The notes under the pieces were generated by a model that worked only from the letters and a program-made list of their open reading frames with translations, searched no databases and was not told the origin of the DNA. This document shows, one piece after another, positions 53,106 through 61,190 of a DNA stretch of 64,000 nt. Where the stretch lies: assembly GCA_964498395.1 (NCBI GenBank), contig CAZCHE010000002.1, positions 434,001 through 498,000 on the forward strand, in the 5' to 3' direction. The number at the start of each line of letters is the position of its first letter. Within the stretch, counting starts at the first letter, position 1. The stretch is from Parapedobacter sp964498395. Its GTDB lineage: Bacteria > Bacteroidota > Bacteroidia > Sphingobacteriales > Sphingobacteriaceae. Position numbers and translations under genes: made by a program.

Positions 53106-53511
53106 CGGGGCGGCCGGCTATGAGGAATGGGATAAGTGGCAGCAATAAGACGGGCAATCGGTTCGTTCCGCTGATTTGCCTGTATCGTTTGACTAAGTGC
53201 ATAATGATGTAGCCAAGGAAGATAAGTGGAACTATGATAGGCAATGCCATAACGATGCAAAGTAATCCGGAAAGCCCGGGGATATACAAACCCGCTAAAA
53301 AAATGACAGCAGCGATGACAGCCCCGTACAGGGTGTATTTCTTGTTTGGCATTGCCCCGATGGAGATACCTAAAACGATGGGAAGCAGTATGAACAGTAT
53401 CCAACTGTAATTGGCTAACCCCAGAAAGAGAAATGCGATTCCCGTTCCAAAAAATATGAAAGTCAGCATGATTGACAGTTGAAAACTACGGTCTTTAAGC
53501 ATCCGTTTCAT
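53065..53511 (-). CDS. Hypothetical membrane protein
   Basis: A 148-residue protein with about four or five hydrophobic helices (LSIMLTFIFFGTGIAFLFLG, YSWILFILLPIVLGISIG, LYGAVIAAVIFLAGLYIPG, IVMALPIIVPLIFLGYIIMH). I do not recognise the family. Methionine 4 (53502) is an alternative start. The end overlaps the SRPBCC gene by 41 bases and the start lies 12 bases behind the next membrane protein gene, so it sits in the middle of a tightly packed operon. Confidence 0.65.
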   Translation of the reverse strand: MKRMLKDRSFQLSIMLTFIFFGTGIAFLFLGLANYSWILFILLPIVLGISIGAMPNKKYTLYGAVIAAVIFLAGLYIPGLSGLLCIVMALPIIVPLIFLGYIIMHLVKRYRQISGTNRLPVLLLPLIPFLIAGRPDGATSQRKQRNYC

Positions 53512-53523
53512 TGTTGTTACACT

Positions 53524-53973
53524 TTATTTCTCATACCTGTCAATCAAGAAGTGAAGCAACGTCGTGAATAATAGCCCGAAACCAATGGCATAAGCGATGT
53601 AGATAAAATTATGGTACCATGGAATTGCCCAAATATTGCTGAATGTGCCAAATAATAGTATAAGTAAGAGTAGGATTGAAGCTAAAGCTATGCTTCTATT
53701 GATAAAAGAAAGAGGCTTTTCTTCTTTTGCATAGTAATTCTTGATAAGTTGGAAAGGCAAGAAAATAATGATTAAGGAAATTAAAGACAAGCCGAAATAA
53801 CCTTTGCCGTATATCTTGCTCAAGAGCTCACCTGTTGAAGATATTTCAAAATCATAATATTCATATTCGCCATACAAGATAGCGTTTATTACATTGGGTG
53901 TCCACCTAACCAAAAACACTATTGGTGCTATTAGTGAGGCTATTAAGTTGCCCAAAATTCTTCTGTATATCAT
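53524..53973 (-). CDS. Hypothetical membrane protein
   Basis: A 149-residue protein with about four hydrophobic segments (LGNLIASLIAPIVFLVRW, YFGLSLISLIIIFLPFQL, SIALASILLLLILLFGTF, HNFIYIAYAIGFGLLFTTLL) and a basic tail. The family is not recognised. Codon use is visibly AT-richer than in uvrB or the hydroxyproline genes. It lies 12 bases on either side from its operon neighbours, behind the interrupted lipoprotein gene. Confidence 0.65.
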   Translation of the reverse strand: MIYRRILGNLIASLIAPIVFLVRWTPNVINAILYGEYEYYDFEISSTGELLSKIYGKGYFGLSLISLIIIFLPFQLIKNYYAKEEKPLSFINRSIALASILLLLILLFGTFSNIWAIPWYHNFIYIAYAIGFGLLFTTLLHFLIDRYEK

Positions 53974-53985
53974 CTTTTTCTAAAT

Positions 53986-55704
53986 TTAATCGGGGCAATC
54001 TTTGCTTAATGTGCTCAATGGAGCTTTTCCATCCAATACATCCTTTACTTTTTGCCAATCAGGTCTTTCAATCTCTACGAAAGCCATCGCGGCACTGCCG
54101 CCGTTCTGGTTGACAAATAGGCGAATTTTATTCACAAACGATGTCCAAAGAGCATCTGCTTGATTAAAAGGGAAGTCGGTGAATGCTTGGAAATAATGCC
54201 CAAACGGATCGGTCAGCCTATCTACTCCTCTAGTATAAAAGGTATAAGACCCATTCGCGTTCTGAATGTAACCAAAATCACGATTTCCCGATACCGGGTG
54301 ACTAAGGTACATTGGGTCATGGATTGTGGTAAAAGTCCATTTGCTTGCGCTGTGATGACTTACTATTACGGATCCGTTGTCCGGCCCTCGAATATCGATG
54401 GACACTACTGCGTTTAACGGGTTATTAGAATTCCAAAGTTGTGTGTCATCTACTCCAGAATAGTTAAAAGGATAAAACTCCGAATAATCTGTGTCGACAA
54501 AAGCATTGATGTTCTTACGGATATACTCCAGAAACTGAGGGGCGGTAAGCTGTTGACCGTTCACGAACGGAAGTTCATTTATGGTGACCGGGAAATAGTC
54601 CATATTGACAACTGTACTGTAGGCACTATTTATATTCTGGATATTAGTGTAATGGAACTGTGTTCCCGGCTTTATTGCCTGATCTATTGCGTATAGTTTA
54701 TCCCATGTGGATTGAGATACCGTAAACGTTGCTGTGGCTACCCAAGCCCTGATGATATCGCACGGCACATCGCCGAAAAGGGCGAAAGGTTTGTTCTCCA
54801 ACATATCCGATAATTCCGCTTCTGATGGTGGGTTATGGGTATCGCTGGGGCCTCCTGGCAAACTCCCGCCAGGTCCACCCCCGCCCCCTCCGGGAGGAGG
54901 AAGGTCGGGCCAGTCACCCGGGTCGCCACCCCCTGTACCGCCACCCCCGCCACCTCCTGGTGGACAATAATAATCTGTGTGACATACTTCGTCAAACTGT
55001 ATCGTATTGGAAGGAAGGCCCTCCGGGGATGTGGGGGTACCCGTAGACATCAAATGTTCCACATGGGAAGGTGGTAGGCTCGTAATGACTTCTCCGGCAC
55101 AAACTTCATAGCGTATGCACCCGGATGAAGCGGTGGATGCGGCATAACCCGCTAATCCGCTGATTAATTGCTGTTGCTTGTTCTCTTTTTCGGGGGATGT
55201 CGAAAAAAAAGAACTTAGAGGCGCAAACCAATCTTCCAAAACGACGTGGCCCTCAAAAGAATGGCCCTCAAGCCATGCTTTGGATGGAATAAGGGTAAGC
55301 ATTTCGGCTTTATATCTCCCCTTTCCGGTATGGGTTACTCGCAGGTACATCAGGTCGTTGAGGAATATTTTTTCTTGGTCGATTGTTTCTGTTCGTATGG
55401 CAAAAGGAAAGCGAAGCGGCGCGAAAACGGTAACGGTGTCGCCTTTTTGCTGGGAAAAAGCAGAAGGCCAATCGACACGGCGACTTTCCAGTAACGAATC
55501 AGCCAGGAAAGATGCTCCGGTCGCTTTTATGGTGCTGCTTTTCTACAGGCGGTCAAAATATGCCCTGGCTGTAGTTATTGGGTTTTCTTCAGGTGGCTCA
55601 TGTTCCTGTTTTTGACAGGCATAGAAGCAGGCAGAAATAAAGAGGAACACGATGACCCTGTACAACCACTTTTTCGGTAAGTTTAAGCGTAAGTTTTTAT
55701 TCAT
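53986..55704 (-). pseudogene. Lipoprotein gene with an in-frame amber codon (TAG) at codon 54
   Basis: Read from the ATG at 55704, the frame gives a lipoprotein signal (FLFISACFYAC, lipobox cysteine) and EENPITTARAYFDRL, then TAG at 55543-55545, then continues without another stop for 518 codons to 53986. The part after TAG (DSLLESRRVDWPSAF, GDTVTVFAPLRFPF, FLNDLMYLRVTHTGKGRYKA) belongs to the same domain as the part before, as seen in Sphingobacteriaceae surface lipoproteins. A Gly/Pro-rich linker with runs of seven and six glycines (DNA about 54840-54970) leads to a C-terminal domain of about 260 residues that I do not recognise. One C-to-T change (CAG to TAG) would explain the stop. Restart inside would lose the export signal. 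Confidence 0.8.
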
Positions 55705-55734
55705 AGATTAATAAAGTTTTTACGGTAGGTAATG

Positions 55735-55765
55735 CTAAAATAGAAAAAAGCAGTAGACTTCACAA
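55735..55765 (-). promoter_or_regulatory. Promoter of the island lipoprotein operon
   Basis: On the minus strand TTG (55763-55765), a 20-base spacer and TATTTTAG (55735-55742, one mismatch to TAnnTTTG). It lies 31 bases upstream of the ATG at 55704, which supports that ATG as the original start of the interrupted gene. Confidence 0.5.
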
Positions 55766-55816
55766 TTAAATGTAATTTTATTGATTATCCGTTTTCTTGC
55801 CTATTCGGCACTACGA

Positions 55817-55910
55817 ACTCGAGCGAGGGGTGGTGTGATGGAGTGAAGCAGTCTCGTTATCAGTAGATTGCCACGGCTCGCTCAACCCCACTCAGCCTCG
55901 CAATGACGTC
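55817..55910. repeat. Dispersed intergenic repeat (CGTCATTGCGAGG type)
   Basis: On the minus strand this reads CGTCATTGCGAGG, then GTGGCAATCT, then GAGACTGCTTCACTCC and a C-rich end. Such CGTCATTGCGAG...GAAGCAATCTC-like elements are known as dispersed repeats in many bacterial genomes. It shows an internal inverted arrangement (GAGCGAGGGG against GGCTCGCTC and CCCC). Only one copy is in this window. Confidence 0.55.
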
Positions 55911-56080
55911 AAGGATGATCGTTAGGTGCGAAAGCGGACAATCAGATAATTTTTTGTTAAAATACAAGCCAAATTGAAAAAGAGATTTACGAACGTTTCC
56001 GCACGATGTTTTTCTGTGATGATTGATGTTGTAAGCTTATTGATTGAGTGGGAGTTAACTTCAATAATCTATTCGAAAAT

Positions 56081-56183
56081 CTGCCAAAGACATGGACTTC
56101 CTGCAAGCAGCGAAGCTACGCGATGAGATGCTTGCCCTCGAAAAGACGTTTGCGGAGCTGTTTGAGCAACAGAGCGATTAACG
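56081..56183 (+). repeat. Direct repeat copy 2 (orphan uvrB 3' end)
   Basis: It matches 50951-51053 in 100 of 103 positions, including the stop codon. The three differences are a Phe-to-Leu, a silent and a Gly-to-Ser change when read as uvrB. No uvrB body precedes it. It ends 8 bases before the convergent thioredoxin-fold gene, where an original uvrB end would be expected. Confidence 0.95.
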
Positions 56184-56191
56184 CCGTATCG

Positions 56192-57022
56192 TTAATGTGC
56201 AGCGGTTTGGGTTAGCTTATCGAGGTAATTACGCGTGGTTTCATCCTCTGGATAGAGCAGCGCATTTAGTTTTAGCACATTGACAGCTTCTTGGTCTTTT
56301 CCAAGCGATGAAAGCGTCACAGCATAGCTGCTCAGTTCGCGTGCGCTTGAAGGAAGGCCCTCGATGCGATCCGCAATGGCTTGTAATTGCTCACTTTTCA
56401 GCTCTTGGTCGATACGCTCGGATTGCTGCCAAACGGTGATGGCATGGAAGTGCGGTGTGTACGGTTGTTCGGACAGGATTTTGATTAGGTCTTCTTCTAG
56501 CGATCCAACTGGTTTTTCGACTATACGATTCAATTCCCTTTCGCCATCATAAATGATGATCGTTGGAATATGGTGTATAAATTTACCCGCTTCTTCGTGT
56601 TGGGGGCTTTGTTTATAAAGTTCTTTGCTGTTATCGACAAAAATGAGCTTTAGTTGCGTGGTGTCAACCTGAGCGGTTTCCAAGATCTTCATGAGCCGTG
56701 GGATTTCGCGCCGTGTATCACCGCACCAAGTTCCGGCAAAGATTTCGACGACCTTTCCTTCGAATAACGGTGCAAGTTGTCGGGCGGTGTCGGCATCCAC
56801 CGCATAGTTGTCATAGTATCGTTCATACCATTCTTGGTAAGCACCATTTTTCATCAGGAACGGCATGCAATGCCCTAACAACACCTGTTGACCGTTAGGA
56901 CGGGTGTACTCGGTGTTTACGAAGGGGGTACTTGCCGGCTGTGCGATCGCCGTCAGGCTCGTCATTCCCACGAACAATATCATGAAGAAAAAGCGTTGTA
57001 TCCGATAAAGACTACTAATCAT
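56192..57022 (-). CDS. Thioredoxin-fold protein with single active-site cysteine
   Basis: A 276-residue exported protein: signal peptide (FFFMILFVGMTSLTAIAQ), thioredoxin fold from about residue 75 to 190 (VVEIFAGTWCGDTRREIPRL, the cis-proline loop HIPTIIIYDGE) and a C-terminal helical part that may be TPR-like (ELSSYAVTLSSLGKDQEAVN). The active site WCGDT keeps the first cysteine of CxxC but has threonine at the second, so it is not a simple disulfide oxidoreductase; a thiol carrier or chaperone role is possible. It is convergent with uvrB or, now, with its orphan end. Confidence 0.8.
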   Translation of the reverse strand: MISSLYRIQRFFFMILFVGMTSLTAIAQPASTPFVNTEYTRPNGQQVLLGHCMPFLMKNGAYQEWYERYYDNYAVDADTARQLAPLFEGKVVEIFAGTWCGDTRREIPRLMKILETAQVDTTQLKLIFVDNSKELYKQSPQHEEAGKFIHHIPTIIIYDGERELNRIVEKPVGSLEEDLIKILSEQPYTPHFHAITVWQQSERIDQELKSEQLQAIADRIEGLPSSARELSSYAVTLSSLGKDQEAVNVLKLNALLYPEDETTRNYLDKLTQTAAH

Positions 57023-57027
57023 GTCGA

Positions 57028-57035
57028 CAAATGTA
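57028..57035 (-). promoter_or_regulatory. -7 box TACATTTG abutting the thioredoxin-fold gene start
   Basis: A perfect TAnnTTTG only 5 bases upstream of the ATG at 57022, so the transcript would be leaderless or nearly so. A later start would remove the signal peptide, so the ATG is kept. Confidence 0.4.
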
Positions 57036-57217
57036 CCGAATAATTATGATAGCTGATATAGCGATATGTAATATTATTATGGTGCACCATTCACTAGGGA
57101 ATCTTGCCATCAACCCGGATCATCCATTAGCGGCTTTGTGACTTCATCCTATACCTAGCTTAACCCAAAGCTTCATCTAAGACAAACATAACATATATAT
57201 AGGTCTATTTAACTGTA

Positions 57218-57261
57218 TATATACTGGGTATATACTGGGTATATACTGGACATATACTGGG
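57218..57261. repeat. Four tandem 11-bp units (TATATACTGGG)
   Basis: Units at 57218-57228 and 57229-57239 are identical; 57240-57250 ends in A instead of G and 57251-57261 starts with C. The period is close to one helical turn, so the copies would face the same side of the DNA. They lie behind the last gene of the hydroxyproline operon. Confidence 0.85.
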
Positions 57262-57331
57262 AAATAGCTAGAAATAGACAGAATGAGCCGTAAAGGAATA
57301 CTAACCTGAAAAGGCTAAGAATCAACTAGGA

Positions 57332-58615
57332 TTAACGGAACCGTTCTGGATGGAAAATCCCGATATCGGCAGACGGGCGACTCCCCATGGCAAGTTCGGC
57401 TACAATTTTTCCAACCGCCGGGCCCAAACTCAATCCCATCATACCCATGCCTCCGGCAATAATGAGGTTCTTGATTGTTTTGGAATGCCCAAGATAAGGG
57501 AGCCCATCCGGCGAACAGGGCCTGAAGCCGTGCCATACCGCTTGCGCTGTCGGAAGAGGCAATTGGTATTCTGGGTAATAATCTGGAACAGCCTTTACAA
57601 TGCCCTCCACACGGTTCATGTTGATTTGATGATTGATGGGAGCAAGCTCCATCGTACCCCCGATACGTACTTTCCCTCCCATAGGAGTGATCGCTACGCG
57701 CGCTTCCAACAACAATGCCGGATGCCGGAGCTTACCTTGGAATGCTGAGGTCATGAATGAATAACCCTTGCCGGGCATCAGCGGGATGCTTAACCCGACC
57801 TGTTTACTCAACTCTTGCAACCAGGCACCCCCCGTGAGCACGACCATATCCGCGGAAAATTGGCCTGATGTGGTCATGATTTCCGTAATCTTCCCTTGAT
57901 GGCGCATGATATGGGTCACCTCCGCATGAGGTATCATGGCCACCCCTAGCTGCTTTACTTTATTAATCAATAATTGCATCAGTGCAGGGGGATATAAGTG
58001 GGCGTCATCCCGGTAATGAACCGCGCCCGCTACGCCTAGTTGCACATCGGGTTCTAACGCCTGTACCTCCCTGTTGTCCAATATGTCGACGTTAAGCCCT
58101 AAGGCCTTGGCTTCTTCCGCGAGGTGCATTTCCTCCTCTACTGTTTTTGCTGCTTTGCACAGCATCAGTATGCCTTTATGCGCCAAACCAAATTCATCGC
58201 CTAATTCGGTGGCCAGTTCACTATATAGTGATTTACTCAGTGTGTTCAAGCGTAGGATATGTGGCGCTGATTGCGTCACATGTCGAGCATTGGCGTGTTT
58301 CAAGAACTTCAAGCCCCACCTGATGAGGGATAGGCTTGGCGTGGGTTTTACGTAAAATGGGCTTCGGCTGTTAAACATCCACTTGATACCCTGTGCTACT
58401 ATACCGGGCGCGGCCATAGGGGTAAAATGACTGGGTACGATCATCCCGGCATTGCCATAAGAACAGTTGTCGGAAAAATCACCCTTATCTACTACGGTTA
58501 CGGCCCAACCGTCTTTGGCCAAATAGTAAGCCGAGGTCAGTCCGATGATGCCGCCACCGATAATGAGTACACTTCCAGTCGAATGTGTATTGTTAGGTTG
58601 GTTTTCTGAATTCAT
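57332..58615 (-). CDS. FAD-dependent D-amino acid dehydrogenase, likely cis-4-hydroxy-D-proline dehydrogenase
   Basis: A 427-residue DAO/DadA-type flavoprotein. The dinucleotide motif VLIIGGGIIGLTSAYYLAKD is at the N-terminus, FSDNCSYGNAGMIVPSHF is the DadA-like FAD loop, and the C-terminal HGFRPCSPDGLPYLG and NLIIAGGMGMMGLSLGPAVG are typical. In the context of a hydroxyproline epimerase and a pyrroline-carboxylate deaminase, it is inferred to oxidise cis-4-hydroxy-D-proline to pyrroline-4-hydroxy-2-carboxylate, passing electrons to the respiratory chain. It is the last of four co-directional genes, 29 bases behind the epimerase. Confidence 0.88.
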   Translation of the reverse strand: MNSENQPNNTHSTGSVLIIGGGIIGLTSAYYLAKDGWAVTVVDKGDFSDNCSYGNAGMIVPSHFTPMAAPGIVAQGIKWMFNSRSPFYVKPTPSLSLIRWGLKFLKHANARHVTQSAPHILRLNTLSKSLYSELATELGDEFGLAHKGILMLCKAAKTVEEEMHLAEEAKALGLNVDILDNREVQALEPDVQLGVAGAVHYRDDAHLYPPALMQLLINKVKQLGVAMIPHAEVTHIMRHQGKITEIMTTSGQFSADMVVLTGGAWLQELSKQVGLSIPLMPGKGYSFMTSAFQGKLRHPALLLEARVAITPMGGKVRIGGTMELAPINHQINMNRVEGIVKAVPDYYPEYQLPLPTAQAVWHGFRPCSPDGLPYLGHSKTIKNLIIAGGMGMMGLSLGPAVGKIVAELAMGSRPSADIGIFHPERFR

Positions 58616-58644
58616 TTCTATGTTAAAAACTCACCGACTTTCGA

Positions 58645-59652
58645 CTAGATAACTTGGAATCCATGTGCATACGGGTCATCATCATCAATGATGATGGTGT
58701 TGTATCCCGTGACCATTGCCCAACCTTCGATGGCGGGAACGATTGCCGGCTTTCCATCACCAAACGCATCGACCACTTCTTCTTCTATGGTGCCGATAAA
58801 CGTAGACCCAATGATACTTTCGTGCACGAATTTATCGCCCTTTTTGAGCTTCCCTTTGGCGTGCCATTGCGCCATACGGGCAGATGTACCCGTGCCGCAG
58901 GGTGATCGATCGATGGCTTTATCTCCGTAGAACACAGCGTTTCGCGCGGTGGATGCTGGGTTAAGAACGGTTCCCGTCCATTGGATATGGCTTAAGCCAT
59001 TGATGTTTTTGTCTTCGGGATGGGTGAATGTATATTGGTCGTTGAGGCGTTGGCGCAAGACCCGGCTCCAGCTGATTAATTGGTCAGCGGTATGGTGCTC
59101 CAGTCCTGCAAAATTTTCCTGCGGGTCGACGATGGCATAAAAATTCCCGCCATACGCTACATCAACCGTCAGCAGGCCTAAATCGGGGCATTCGACGGTA
59201 AGTTCCGCTGCGGCGAGAAAGGACTTTACGTTGGTGAGTTTTACGGACTTCACTTTTTTCCCTTCCTGGACGTACTCGATCAGCACTAATCCCGCGGGTG
59301 TTTCGAGTCGGAGCTTACCGGGTATTTTCGGTATGATCAGCCCCTCCTCGATGGCAATGGTGACGGTGCCAATGGTGCCATGTCCGCACATGGGCAGGCA
59401 GCCGCTGGTTTCAATATATAATACACCGATGTCGTTGTTAGGGTCTACGGGGGGATAAAGGATGCTGCCACTCATCATATCGTGCCCCCTGGGTTCAAAC
59501 ATCAACCCTTTCCGTATCCAATCGTATTCCGAAAGGAAATGGAGGCGGCGTTCCATCATGCTATTACCTTGTAGTAAGGGGCCGCCACCGGCAACCAACC
59601 TCACCGGATTGCCACAGGTGTGTGCATCTATGCAGGAGAATGTTTTTCTCAC
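58645..59652 (-). CDS. 4-hydroxyproline 2-epimerase (proline racemase family)
   Basis: A 335-residue cytoplasmic enzyme turning trans-4-hydroxy-L-proline into cis-4-hydroxy-D-proline. The two catalytic cysteines of the racemase/epimerase group are present: Cys89 in LPMCGHGTIG and Cys252 in DRSPCGTGTSA. Trans-3-hydroxyproline dehydratases have threonine at the second place, so this is an epimerase. IDAHTCGNPVRLVAGGGP at the N-terminus also fits. It lies within the hydroxyproline operon, 56 bases behind the aldehyde dehydrogenase gene, a gap that contains a 22-bp purine-rich tandem repeat. Confidence 0.93.
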   Translation of the reverse strand: MRKTFSCIDAHTCGNPVRLVAGGGPLLQGNSMMERRLHFLSEYDWIRKGLMFEPRGHDMMSGSILYPPVDPNNDIGVLYIETSGCLPMCGHGTIGTVTIAIEEGLIIPKIPGKLRLETPAGLVLIEYVQEGKKVKSVKLTNVKSFLAAAELTVECPDLGLLTVDVAYGGNFYAIVDPQENFAGLEHHTADQLISWSRVLRQRLNDQYTFTHPEDKNINGLSHIQWTGTVLNPASTARNAVFYGDKAIDRSPCGTGTSARMAQWHAKGKLKKGDKFVHESIIGSTFIGTIEEEVVDAFGDGKPAIVPAIEGWAMVTGYNTIIIDDDDPYAHGFQVI

Positions 59653-59658
59653 TTTAAT

Positions 59659-59700
59659 TTTCTTGTCTCTTGATTCTTACTTTCTTGTCTCTTGGTTCTA
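59659..59700. repeat. Two-unit tandem repeat within the hydroxyproline operon
   Basis: Two near-identical units with a 22-base period (59659-59679 and 59681-59700) read on the minus strand as CAAGAGACAAGAAA-type purine-rich DNA. They fill most of the gap between the aldehyde dehydrogenase and epimerase genes, right in front of the epimerase start. Confidence 0.75.
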
Positions 59701-59708
59701 AAACCTAA

Positions 59709-61190
59709 TCAGACCGCATCTTTCGTCAACTTTCCGTTTATCGTACGCCAAATGCCAAGCGGATTAGCACTCTTGAGCTCGTCAGGGAGGTATTCATCTG
59801 GCCAATTCTGGTAACTGATGGGGCGGGCAAAACGTTTGATTGCGTCAGGGCCAACCGATGTGAAGCGGCTATCCGTGGATGCTGGATAGGGGCCTCCATG
59901 CTGCATCGCGCCACATACCTCCACGCCTGTCGGGAATCCGTTAAGCAACAGGCGACCGCTTTTGTCGGTCAAAGCGCTTATCAAATCCGCATAGTTGTCG
60001 AGATCGGTCGGCTCGGCCAGGACACTTGCGGTGAGCTGGCCTTCCAATTGCTTGGCGATCGCTAGCGCTTCGGTTGGGCTATCGTAGCGGACCACAAGAC
60101 CGAACGGGCCGAATACCTCTTCGCTCAATCTCGGATTTCCCAAAAACGTGTTGGCCGCAACGGTCGCGGCAGTTGCATTGCCGTGTGTTTTCGGCGTGTC
60201 GGCACCGACTTCCGCCAAGACGGCAACCCCTTCTTGAGCCAGCAATTCGGCTTTGTTTTTATGGTAAGCGTCTGCGATACCTTGGTGGAGCATGGGGGCC
60301 GTTGCGATTTGCCCGATTTGTGCCTGTAAAGTGTCCAGAAAACGGGGCAACGCTTCATGGTTCGGTGCCACGAATATACCGGGATTGGTGCAAAATTGCC
60401 CCACACCCAAGGTCAATGAAGCCGCATATTGCTTAGCAACCTCTTCTGCTGCATTTTGTAGCTTTTCTGGAAGGAGGAAAACGGGGTTGACACTGCCCAT
60501 TTCAGCAAATACCGGAATAGGATCGGGTCGTTGACTGGCCACATCAAAGAGGGCCCTGCCTCCCGCAAGTGATCCGGTAAAACCAACCGCTTTGACCAGC
60601 GGATGCTTGACCAAATATTGTGCCCCTGCAAAGCCATCAGTGGACACCTCGGCAAATAAACCTTTAGGCATCCCGGTTTTTTGGACGGCCTGCTGAATAG
60701 CACGGGCCATGATGGCCGATGTTTTTGGGTGCGCTGGGTGGGTTTTGACAATGACCGAGCAGCCCGCGGCAATGGCCGAGGCCGTGTCTCCACCGGCGGT
60801 GGAATACGCAAACGGAAAGTTGCTCGCTCCGAACACCACGACCACGCCAATTCCGACATATGTTTTACGAAGGTCGGGTTTTGGTGGGGTACGGGCCGGG
60901 TCGGCGGTATCAATTCGGACAGTTAACGCATCGCTATCGACCAATGCATCGGCATAGCTCCGCCATTGGAAAACCGTGCGTGCTTTTTCGCCAGTTAACC
61001 GCGCCTCTGGGAGGTGGGTCTCGGCCTGCGCCGTGGAAATCAATTCCGAATCGAGTGCTTCGATTTCATCGGCAACGGCATGCATGAAAGCAGCCCGTTG
61101 CTCCATGTTTGCCTGTTTGAATACGGCGTATGCGTCCTGTGCGTCCAGCACGAATCGATCGAGTAGTGATAACGGTGTTTTTTCGCTCAT
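59709..61190 (-). CDS. Aldehyde dehydrogenase, likely 2-ketoglutarate semialdehyde dehydrogenase
   Basis: A 493-residue NAD(P)-dependent dehydrogenase. Visible are the cofactor and substrate loops VVVFGASNFPFAYS and VGFTGSLAGGRALFD, the general base in FAEMGSVNPVF and the nucleophilic cysteine in GVGQFCTNPGIF. The FPFAYSTAGGDTASAIAAG segment and the GQFCTNPG form are those of ketoglutarate semialdehyde dehydrogenases of sugar-acid and hydroxyproline pathways. It would deliver 2-oxoglutarate to the TCA cycle. Its start overlaps the stop of the deaminase gene by 4 bases (ATGA), so translation is coupled. Confidence 0.9.
   Translation of the reverse strand: MSEKTPLSLLDRFVLDAQDAYAVFKQANMEQRAAFMHAVADEIEALDSELISTAQAETHLPEARLTGEKARTVFQWRSYADALVDSDALTVRIDTADPARTPPKPDLRKTYVGIGVVVVFGASNFPFAYSTAGGDTASAIAAGCSVIVKTHPAHPKTSAIMARAIQQAVQKTGMPKGLFAEVSTDGFAGAQYLVKHPLVKAVGFTGSLAGGRALFDVASQRPDPIPVFAEMGSVNPVFLLPEKLQNAAEEVAKQYAASLTLGVGQFCTNPGIFVAPNHEALPRFLDTLQAQIGQIATAPMLHQGIADAYHKNKAELLAQEGVAVLAEVGADTPKTHGNATAATVAANTFLGNPRLSEEVFGPFGLVVRYDSPTEALAIAKQLEGQLTASVLAEPTDLDNYADLISALTDKSGRLLLNGFPTGVEVCGAMQHGGPYPASTDSRFTSVGPDAIKRFARPISYQNWPDEYLPDELKSANPLGIWRTINGKLTKDAV

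Larger units (their letters stand above)
55705..56080. other. Intergenic region at the right end of the suspected island
   Basis: No gene is seen in these 376 bases. They hold the promoter of the lipoprotein operon, a dispersed CGTCATTGCGAGG-type repeat (55817-55910) and AT-rich DNA up to the second uvrB end copy. Confidence 0.6.
57023..57331. other. Intergenic region with 11-bp tandem repeats
   Basis: No gene is seen in these 309 bases. It contains the thioredoxin-fold gene promoter at one end and four 11-bp tandem units at 57218-57261 behind the hydroxyproline operon. No clear terminator hairpin is seen. Confidence 0.55.

Noticed and set aside
54838..54970. Glycine/proline-rich run as an assembly artefact
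   Set aside because: The frame stays open on both sides, and Gly/Pro linkers of this kind occur in surface lipoproteins; codon choice within the run varies.
55178..55615. Open frame of 145 codons on the plus strand at the start of the interrupted lipoprotein gene
   Set aside because: The minus-strand frame has a promoter, lipoprotein signal and domain continuity; the plus frame has none of these.
51054..56080. Integrase, transposase or tRNA in the suspected island
   Set aside because: All frames in the block were read; none shows a recombinase motif, and no tRNA-like fold or terminal inverted repeat was found. The island call rests on the direct repeat only.
57218..57261. Tandem repeats as a possible CRISPR array
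   Set aside because: Units are 11 bp, adjacent and without spacers, and no cas gene is near.
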